Source: Alphaproteobacteria bacterium
Lineage (GTDB): Bacteria > Pseudomonadota > Alphaproteobacteria > Micavibrionales > UBA2020
DNA: 9,882 nt
Direction: 5' to 3'
NCBI GenBank assembly: GCA_029266795.1
Contig: JAQSWE010000071.1
Coordinates: 1-9,882, forward strand
Shown: positions 1-7,500 of the stretch, in pieces
How positions within the stretch are numbered: the first letter of the stretch is position 1
Layout: every line of letters begins with the position of its first letter
Program-made: the position numbers and the translations under genes
Notes under the pieces: generated by a model
The model's input: only the letters and a program-made list of their open reading frames with translations
Database searches by the model: none
What the model was told of the DNA's origin: nothing

Positions 1-1
1 G

Positions 2-1130
2 GCCTCTGCCGTCACCGTGACCGACAACCTGCCCGCAGGCGTGACGGTGCCGGGCGGCGCGAACCCGACATCGACCTGCTCCGGCGCATCGGTCACATCT
101 CCCACGCCCGGGCAGGTGCAGGTGACGGGCGGCAATATCGTGGCGGCTGTCGGTGGCGTCGCGGCATCGTGCTATGCAGAAATTGATGTGACTGTCGCGG
201 CAGAAGGCGACTATGTGAACACCATTCCGGCGGGCGGCGTCACCGCGACCGTCGGCGGCGCGCCTGCGACCAACAGCCAGCCCACCAGCGACACGTTGCG
301 CGCCAAGGACTTCGCCGAGATCCACAAGGCTTTCTCGAACTTCACGCTCGATGCGGGCAACCCCGTCGGCTTTACGACGGGTTCTGCAAGTGCGGCCCCC
401 GGCGCGTCTGCTGTCATGACGATCCGCCTGAGCAACCCGAACGGCGCGCCGCTGACAGCCGCCGCCCTCACCGACACCCTGCCGACAGGCCTCGTGGTTG
501 CGACCACGCCCGCTGCTGCGACCACCTGCGGCGGCACGGTAACGGCGGCCGCATCGGCGACCACCGTCCGGCTTACCGGCGGCACGATCCCCGCTGGCGG
601 GTCTTGCAACATCACCGTGAACGTCCTCAGCAACATCTCGGGCACCTATGTCAACACGATCCCGGCTTCCGCGGTGACCACTTTCGAAGGCGTCACGAAC
701 GAAGAACCGACGAGCGCCGAAATCATGGTTTCAACGCCGCCCACCGTGACCAAGGAATTTGATTCCGCCGTCATTCCCTCGGGCGGCACCTCGCGCATGA
801 CCATTTTCCTCGGCAACGACAACGACATTGCCCTGACGCTGACCTCTGTCTTCACCGATAACCTGCCCACAGCGCCCGGTCCTGTGCTTGTCGCAGCAAC
901 GCCGAACGTGGTGAAAACCTGCCCCGGCGCGGTCACGGCAACAGCGGGTTCCGCAACGGTCAGCTACGCGAACGGTGCAAGCATTCCCATCGGCGGCTGC
1001 TCGATCACGGTCAGCGTGACGGCATCGGTACCCGGCGTGCATACCAACAACATTCCCGCAGGCCGCCTGCAAACCAACTTCGGCAACAGCCAGGACCCTG
1101 CGAACGCGACGCTGACGGTCAGCTCCCTCG
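2..1130 (+). repeat. Three tandem DUF11-type protein repeats
   Basis: Three diverged copies of about 130-145 codons lie in tandem within the giant surface protein gene. Each contains a TDNLP or TDTLP turn, a first Cys after a short Thr-rich strand, a second Cys 26-31 residues later, and an ending like YVNTIPAG or HTNNIPAG. The Cys codons are at 77 and 170, 527 and 605, and 920 and 998. The copies are similar at the protein level but clearly diverged in DNA, so this is old domain duplication, not a recent DNA repeat. The first copy is cut by the window edge. Confidence 0.8.
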
Positions 1131-4100
1131 GCTTCATCTCCGGCCGCGTGTTCCAGGATGCTGATCTGACCCCGAACGGTGTTTTCAACTCCGGCACCGA
1201 CGCGCCGATTACCGGCACGACTGTCGAACTTCACTCGGGCGCAACCTGTGGCGGCGCGCTAATTGATACTCAAGTGACAGACGCTGTCGGTAACTACCTG
1301 TTCTCCAGCCTTGCAGCAGGCACTTATTCGGTTTGCGAACCGGTGCAGCCGGCGGGAACATCCAACGGCATCACCACCGCCGGCGTCATCGCATCCAATA
1401 ACGGCAGCACAGGCACGGCGGGCGTTGGCTCCAACCCGACGGCCACTACCAGCCAGATCGTGAATATTATCCTGAACGGCGACGGCGGGGGCGGCGAGAT
1501 CAGCGGATCGACCGGCAACAATTTCGCCGAAATCGTGCTGTCGAGCATCTCCGGCACAGTCTTCCGCGACGTTAACAATAACGGCGTCCAGAATGGCGCG
1601 GATACCGGCATCAGCGGCGTGACGATTGAACTGCTTGATAACCTCGGCGCGGTTATTACCAGCACAACGACCAACGGCACGGGCGGTTATTCCTTCCCGA
1701 ACCTCGCACCTGGCACTTATTCGGTGCGCGAGCCGACACAGCCTCCCGCAACATCGAACGGCATCACCACGCCGGGCGCGGTGCCGAATGGCGGCACGGC
1801 GGGCACGGCCACCAACCCCGCGACGGTGCCGAGCGCCATCAGCAACATCATTCTGCCGCCAAACACAGCTTCGACCGCGAACAACTTCGCCGAAATCCCG
1901 AACGGCCGCAGCATCTCCGGCAACGTGTTCCTCGACTATGATAACAACGGCGCTGTGAACGGCCCCGATCATGGCATCGGCACGCAGACCGTCAACCTGA
2001 CCGGCACGGACATCAACGGTAATCCGGTCACCGCCTCCACCACGACAAATGTCATGGGCGCCTACAGCTTTACCGGCCTGCCTGCGGGCACCTATACCGT
2101 CAGCCAGCCCGGACAGCCTGCCGGTACGACCAACGGTACGACCACGCAGGGCTCGACCGGCGGCACCGCATCCAACCCGACGGCGACGACGAGCGAAATC
2201 CTCAACCTCGACCTGACTGGCGCGAACAACGTTTCCGTCGAAAACAACTTTGCCGAAATCCCCGGGGCCGCGCCTGACCTGACGATCACCAAAACGCATA
2301 CACCGTCCGGTTTCGGCGAGGGCTCCGACACCGGCTACTTCACCATCACGCCCTCCAACATCGGCGCAAGCGATACGACTGGTGTCATTACCATCGTTGA
2401 CACGCTGCCCGCCGGCATGACCGTCGCGGCACCCGCAACCGGCACAGGCTGGGCTTGTGTTGGTGCTGTGGGCGCGTCGAGCGTCACCTGCACGACGAAT
2501 GACGTGATCGCCGCGGGATCGAACGGCAACGACATCATCCTGCGCGTCCAGATCGCGCCCGGCCTTGCGGGCCAGCTGCTGGTCAACAATGCCGTGATTT
2601 CAGGCGGGGGTGAACCGCCAGGCTTTGATGGCAACAACAGCGACGACGATACCGTTGCCATCACCGCGACCGCGAATGTCAGCGGCACGATCTGGCGCGA
2701 TTTCGATCATGACCGCACCATCGGCGGCGGCGAACCGCGCGTACCGGGCTGGGATGTCGAACTTCTCCTGAATGGTGTGCTGATCCGCACCGTGCAGACA
2801 GCCGCCGACGGCACTTATGCCTTCACCGCGCTGTCGCCCGGGGACGGTTACCAGATCCGCTTCCGCGAACCGAGGACGGACCAGATTTACGGTCGCGCCG
2901 TACCGAACGAGCAGGGGATTACGCCGGCGAACGATGTGCGCGACACGGGCGACACGACCGTCAACCCCGGGGTCAACAACGGCAACCCCGCAGGCGCGGA
3001 TGTTTCCAGCGGCGACGGCACGCTGCGCGATATCACGCTGCTGGCGGGCGACAATATCATCGAACAGTCTCTGCCGCTCGACCCCGCGGGCGTCGTGTAT
3101 GACTCCGTGACTCGCCTGCCGGTGGCAGGTGCGGATGTCACCATCACCGGTCCCGGCGGTTTCAACCCGGCCATCCATGTCGTCGGCGGCAACGCGACCG
3201 TCACTACTGCGGCTGACGGCTTCTACCAGTTCCTGCTGACGGCGGGTGCGCCGGCAGGCGATTACACCCTGACCATTACGACATATCCGGGCGGGTACCT
3301 CCCGCTGCCTTCCGCTTTGATTCCCGCTTGTACGAACGCCGTGGTCGTATCGCCGCCGCCGCCGGATCCCGCGCTGGTCCAGACGACACCGCTTGCGCCC
3401 GGTGCCGCGACTCCTGCGCACAACCCCGCCGCATGCCCCGCATCCTCCGCCGCGTTCACGCCGGGCGATCAGGCGACGACACAGCATTATTTCACCTTCA
3501 CGATCAACCCCGCGACATCCGCCAATATCGTGAACAACCATATCCCGCTCGACCCCGTGCTGGGCGGCGCGATCGTGCTGACGAAAACCTCCCCGATGGT
3601 GAATGTCAGCATCGGCCAGCTGGTGCCCTATGTCATCACCCTGCGCAACACGCTCGGCGCGGCATTGAGCAATATCGACATCATCGACACGCTGCCGCCG
3701 GGCTTCAAGTTTAAGGCCGGCAGCGCTACCCTCGATAACGCCTCCATCACGCCGACGCTGGTCGGGCGTTCGCTGACCTTCCCGAACCTCACTATCGGCG
3801 CAGGCGCGACCCGCACGATCAAACTGTTGATGGTTGTGGGCGCGGGTGTGCAGCCGGGCGAATACGTCAACCGCGCGCAGGCCTTTAACAACCTTGTCGT
3901 GCCGCCGACGCCGAACGCTGTTTCGAACATCGCGACCGCCACTGTGCGCGTCATTCCCGATCCCGTCTTCGATTGTTCCGACCTGATCGGCAAGGTGTTC
4001 GACGACAAAAATACCAACGGCTACCAGGATCAGGGCGAGCCCGGCATCCCTGCCGTGCGCGTGGCGACCGTCAACGGCCTGCTGGTGACAACGGATGCAG

Positions 4101-4558
4101 AAGGCCGGTTCCACATCGCCTGCGCGGCAATCCCTGATGCCGACCGCGGCAGCAACTTCATCATGAAGCTGGATGAACGCACCCTGCCGACCGGCTATCG
4201 CGTTACGACCGAAAACCCCCGCATCATCCGCATGACGCGCGGCAAGATGATGAAGCTGAATTTCGGCGCCGCCATCCATAAAATCATCCGCGTCGATATG
4301 CGCGACGCGGCGTTCGAGCCCGGCACGACAAACCTGCGCCCCGAATGGCAGCAGCAGATCGCGGCCCTGCCCGAAAAACTGCGCGACCGTCCCGGCGTGC
4401 TTCGTATCAGCTATGTCGCAACGGGCGAAGGGGACAAGCTTGCCCGCGACCGCCTGAAGGCCGTGTCGAAAACGCTGCGCGACGCGTGGAAGAAAAAAGA
4501 CTGCTGCCATGAATTGCAGATCGAGGAAGAACTTGTTCTTCCCGGGAAGGGCAAGTGA
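2..4558 (+). CDS. Giant modular surface protein (DUF11 and SdrD B-type repeats, C-terminal OmpA-like domain), 5' partial
   Basis: The reading frame is open from the first complete codon at position 2, so the true start, signal sequence and N-terminal modules lie upstream. The GTG at 17 falls inside a DUF11 repeat and is not a credible start. About 1518 residues are visible. By nucleotide position the modules are: three DUF11-type repeats (2-1130, motifs TDNLP/TDTLP and YVNTIPA), three SdrD B-type modules (1133-2265, SISGTVFRDVNNNG-like), DUF11 (about 2274-2670), an SdrD-like module (about 2675-3085), a carboxypeptidase-regulatory-like module (about 3086-3330), a proline-rich stretch (about 3340-3475), DUF11 (about 3566-3955), a canonical SdrD-like module with DDKNTNGYQDQGEPGI (about 3985-4270), and a short OmpA-like tail (about 4280-4558). 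Such modules are known from extracellular adhesins and stalk-like surface proteins. No LPXTG sorting signal is present. The repeats are rich in Thr, Gly, Ala and Asn, while the last 90 residues are Lys/Arg-rich and contain a CC pair. A role as a cell-surface adhesin or filament is inferred; the module calls are fairly secure. Confidence 0.9.
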   Translation, partial: ASAVTVTDNLPAGVTVPGGANPTSTCSGASVTSPTPGQVQVTGGNIVAAVGGVAASCYAEIDVTVAAEGDYVNTIPAGGVTATVGGAPATNSQPTSDTLRAKDFAEIHKAFSNFTLDAGNPVGFTTGSASAAPGASAVMTIRLSNPNGAPLTAAALTDTLPTGLVVATTPAAATTCGGTVTAAASATTVRLTGGTIPAGGSCNITVNVLSNISGTYVNTIPASAVTTFEGVTNEEPTSAEIMVSTPPTVTKEFDSAVIPSGGTSRMTIFLGNDNDIALTLTSVFTDNLPTAPGPVLVAATPNVVKTCPGAVTATAGSATVSYANGASIPIGGCSITVSVTASVPGVHTNNIPAGRLQTNFGNSQDPANATLTVSSLGFISGRVFQDADLTPNGVFNSGTDAPITGTTVELHSGATCGGALIDTQVTDAVGNYLFSSLAAGTYSVCEPVQPAGTSNGITTAGVIASNNGSTGTAGVGSNPTATTSQIVNIILNGDGGGGEISGSTGNNFAEIVLSSISGTVFRDVNNNGVQNGADTGISGVTIELLDNLGAVITSTTTNGTGGYSFPNLAPGTYSVREPTQPPATSNGITTPGAVPNGGTAGTATNPATVPSAISNIILPPNTASTANNFAEIPNGRSISGNVFLDYDNNGAVNGPDHGIGTQTVNLTGTDINGNPVTASTTTNVMGAYSFTGLPAGTYTVSQPGQPAGTTNGTTTQGSTGGTASNPTATTSEILNLDLTGANNVSVENNFAEIPGAAPDLTITKTHTPSGFGEGSDTGYFTITPSNIGASDTTGVITIVDTLPAGMTVAAPATGTGWACVGAVGASSVTCTTNDVIAAGSNGNDIILRVQIAPGLAGQLLVNNAVISGGGEPPGFDGNNSDDDTVAITATANVSGTIWRDFDHDRTIGGGEPRVPGWDVELLLNGVLIRTVQTAADGTYAFTALSPGDGYQIRFREPRTDQIYGRAVPNEQGITPANDVRDTGDTTVNPGVNNGNPAGADVSSGDGTLRDITLLAGDNIIEQSLPLDPAGVVYDSVTRLPVAGADVTITGPGGFNPAIHVVGGNATVTTAADGFYQFLLTAGAPAGDYTLTITTYPGGYLPLPSALIPACTNAVVVSPPPPDPALVQTTPLAPGAATPAHNPAACPASSAAFTPGDQATTQHYFTFTINPATSANIVNNHIPLDPVLGGAIVLTKTSPMVNVSIGQLVPYVITLRNTLGAALSNIDIIDTLPPGFKFKAGSATLDNASITPTLVGRSLTFPNLTIGAGATRTIKLLMVVGAGVQPGEYVNRAQAFNNLVVPPTPNAVSNIATATVRVIPDPVFDCSDLIGKVFDDKNTNGYQDQGEPGIPAVRVATVNGLLVTTDAEGRFHIACAAIPDADRGSNFIMKLDERTLPTGYRVTTENPRIIRMTRGKMMKLNFGAAIHKIIRVDMRDAAFEPGTTNLRPEWQQQIAALPEKLRDRPGVLRISYVATGEGDKLARDRLKAVSKTLRDAWKKKDCCHELQIEEELVLPGKGK
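1133..2265 (+). repeat. Three tandem SdrD B-type protein repeats
   Basis: Three successive modules begin at codons near 1133, 1544 and 1910, giving periods of about 137 and 122 codons. Each opens with ISGxVFxD and an Asp/Asn-rich loop (for example DVNNNGVQNGAD). Each continues with GxYxFxxLxAGTYxV and a P(A)TSNGITT-type loop. The second and third modules, and the DUF11 module after them, are each preceded by NNFAEI. The pattern matches the SdrD B family of Ig-like surface domains (Cna-B-like fold), whose loops often bind calcium. Calcium binding here is inferred from the loop composition. Confidence 0.8.
4544..4550 (+). promoter_or_regulatory. Ribosome binding site for the OmpA/barrel gene
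   Basis: The purine-rich GGGAAGG lies inside the last codons of the upstream gene. It leaves 7 bases before the ATG at 4558, a normal spacing. The GTG at 4555 would leave only 4 bases and the ATG at 4561 would leave 10. This supports 4558 as the start. That start gives a TGATG overlap with the upstream stop codon, an arrangement typical of translational coupling. Confidence 0.6.
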
Positions 4559-7500
4559 TGATGACGTCCGCCCGCTTTAAGAACATCCTGCTCGCGACCG
4601 CCGCATTCGTCATGCTGGGCACGACAGCGGCGAATGCAGCGGAGAGCAAGGAGATCTGCGAAAAGCCTGAACAGCGCGGCAAGATGGGCCTGACGTCGCG
4701 CGTCATCGCGCGCGGCGCGCTGCCGAATGACGGCGAGATGCGCGGCATAGCGGACGAAATTCTGTACGTGCAGCCCGCTGCCGAATTCGACAGCCTGAGC
4801 GCCGATGATAAAAACCACTTCACCTCTGGCTGGCATATGCTGTCAGATGCCGAAAAAGCGACTTTTGCGCAAAAGGTTGTGGCGCTGGGTGATAAAATTC
4901 CCGAGGCTGCGGAGGTCATTGGTTTCGCCGATGTGCAGCCGCTCTCGCCCGAGGCCAAGAAACGCTATCCCGACAACCATGCGCTGTCCGTTGCCCGCGC
5001 GCAGGCTGTCGCCGATTACCTAAAAACGCTGCCCGGCTGGTCCGGCGTCAATATGCGCGTGCGCGGCGTGGGCGACCTTGCGCCGAAAACGTCCTGCGCG
5101 AAAAAAGGCGCGACCGAGGCCGATATCGCGGCTTATCAAGGCTGCCTTGCTGAAGACCGCCGCACCGAAGTGCGCATCTGGTACAAAGTCTCAAAACCCT
5201 TGCCTGCGCCGCCTGCCTGCAAGGATGCAAAAGGTCAGGATGCCGGCCTGCCGTTCCGCATTTCCATTGATGGCGAGCCGGAGCAGAGCGACGATACGCC
5301 CAATTCCGCCGATGTGCGGCGCTGCAACGACATCGCGCTCGAAAAATCCGACGTGCAGGTACGCTTCGACGGGCTGGAGGCCGAGCCTGTCCTGAACATC
5401 ACCGCATCGCCCGAGGGCGCGGCACCCGGCGAAGCGACGACCTTTACGCCTTACGCCAACTACAATGCTTTCTTTACCCGCGCCGAAATCCGGATCTTCC
5501 CCGTGGGCAAAACGACGCAGGGCGAACCGCTGCAGGTGCTGCAGCTCGATAAATTCTCCAGCGTCAACTGGACCGCGCCGCGCAACACAGGCGCGCAGGC
5601 ATTCCAATACGTTTTGCGCGTCTATGACGCAAAAGGCCGCTTCGACGAAACCGATGCGAAGGTGCTGGAACTGGTCGATGCCCGCCGCCCCGCGCAGCCG
5701 GAAGAGGCCAAGGAACGTGAAGAGCTGATCGGCTATGGCGAAAACCACCGCCGCTTGAAGAATATTCCCGTCAAGGGCGGTTCCGTCACCGTTAATGGCG
5801 AAAAACTCGCACCCAACAGCAAGGTGGAAGTGTTGGGCATGTCTGTGCCCGTCGATCCGAACGGTAAATTCGCCATGCGCCAGATTTTGCCGGCGGGCGA
5901 CCATAGTGTGAATGTCGTGACCGATGGCGGCGGCACGCGCAATGAATTCAACCGCGATATCTACATCCCGCGCAACGACTGGTTCTATGTCGGTATCGCC
6001 GACCTGACTGCCGGCCAGAACAGCGTGAAGGGTCCTGCCGCGCTCGTCACGGGTGACGACAGCAACCGTTACAGCGAAGACTTGTTTGTCGATGGCCGCC
6101 TTGCTTACTACCTCAAGGGAAAAGTGCGCGACAGCTGGCTGCTGACATCGAGCGCGGATACGCAGGAAGCGCCGGTCGACGAGCTGTTCTCCAATTTTAC
6201 CGCGAAAGACCCGCGCGCGCTGCTGCGCCGTCTCGATCCGAACGCCTATTACCCAGTATATGGCGATGACTCCACGCTGGTGGAAGACGCGCCGACGAGC
6301 GGAAAATTCTACGTCAAACTGGAAAAAGACGACTCCCATATCATGTGGGGTAATTTCCAGACCAAGCTGACCGGCACCGACCTGCTGAATTATCAGCGCA
6401 GCCTCTATGGCGGACGCGTGCAGCATAACAGCAAAGACACGACGACATTCGGCGAGAAGAAGACCGAGGTCGAGGCGTTCGTTGCCGACCCTGGCACGCT
6501 GGATGCGATCGAGGAATTCCGCGGCACGGGCGGTTCGCTCTATTACCTGCAACATCAGGATGTGACGATTGGCTCCGAACGCCTGCGCATCGAAGTTCGC
6601 GACCGCGATTCAGGCATCGTGCTCAGCACCGCGCCGCTCGTCTACGGGCAGGATTATGACGTCAATTATATTCAGGGCCGCGTGATTTTGCGCGAGGCAC
6701 TGCCTTCGACCTCCGACGCCACGACACTGATCCGCACTGGATCGCTGTCGGGCAACCCTGTTTTCCTCGTCGCCGATTACGAATTCGCGCCGGGGGTGAC
6801 CGAAATCGACAACATGACCAAGGGTGGCCGCGCCAGCCACTGGGTCAACGATCATGTGAAACTCGGAGTGACCGGCTATGACCAGAAAGGCACCGGGGTC
6901 GAACAAAGCCTGCTCGGCGGCGACGTCACGCTGCGCTACAAGCCCGGCACTTACATCAAGATGGAAACCGCCAAATCCGACGGCGCCGGCACTGGCGCGC
7001 AGTCCTCGCAGAACGGCGGCTTTGATTTCGCGCCTATCCCGCAATCAACCACCGCCGGCATTGATGCGCAGGCGCACCGCGTCGAGGCCGCGCTTGACTT
7101 GGCAGAAGTGACCGACGGCAAGGCGTCCGGTCATATGAGCGGATACTGGCTGCACCGCGATGACGGTTTTTCCGCCCCAGGCCAATTGACCAACGAGGGC
7201 GTTGACCAGTCGGGTGTGCAACTGACCGTTCCGGTCGGCAAGCGGGTGGACCTGGTTGCCAAAGCTGACATTAAAGAAGGCGACACTTCCGGCACCGCGA
7301 CCATCGCGGAAGGCAATGTCGAATACCGCGTCACGCCGACAGTGACGGCGGCGGCAGGTGTCCGCCATGACGACCGCGACACCGGCCTTGCGGGCGGTGC
7401 GAGCGCGATCTTGTCGCAGGCGGGCGCGCGCACCGACGGCATCGTGAAGCTCGGCTATGCGCCACTCGACGAAGCGGGTGAAAAAGGCCGCTATGATGTC

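Noticed and set aside
17..19. GTG at 17 as the start of the surface-protein gene
   Set aside because: The frame continues upstream to the window edge with in-family residues (ASAVTVTDNLP), there is no signal peptide after it, and it sits inside a DUF11 repeat.
1..4270. DNA-level tandem repeats or a CRISPR-like array in the repetitive surface gene
   Set aside because: The periodicity is at the protein module level (about 120-145 codons) with diverged DNA; there are no short identical repeats with unique spacers.
2600..4510. Long open frame of 636 codons on the - strand opposite the surface-protein gene
   Set aside because: Its translation is Arg/Gly/Asp/Val-rich with no recognisable domain, and it lies antisense to clear DUF11/SdrD/OmpA-like modules. 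GC-rich third positions of the real gene explain the lack of stops.
4555..4557. GTG at 4555 as the start of the barrel gene
   Set aside because: Only 4 bases separate it from the GGGAAGG element, while ATG 4558 has a normal 7-base spacing and leaves an equally good signal peptide.
4657..4659. Cys34 of the barrel protein as a lipoprotein cysteine
   Set aside because: The residues before it (SKEI) do not form a lipobox, and a good signal peptidase I site (ANA) lies upstream.
5191..6555. Open frame of 454 codons on the - strand opposite the OmpA/barrel gene
   Set aside because: It has no domain, shows shadow-like composition and fully overlaps a convincing coding region. The 7045-7977 and 1259-2299 antisense frames were rejected for the same reason.
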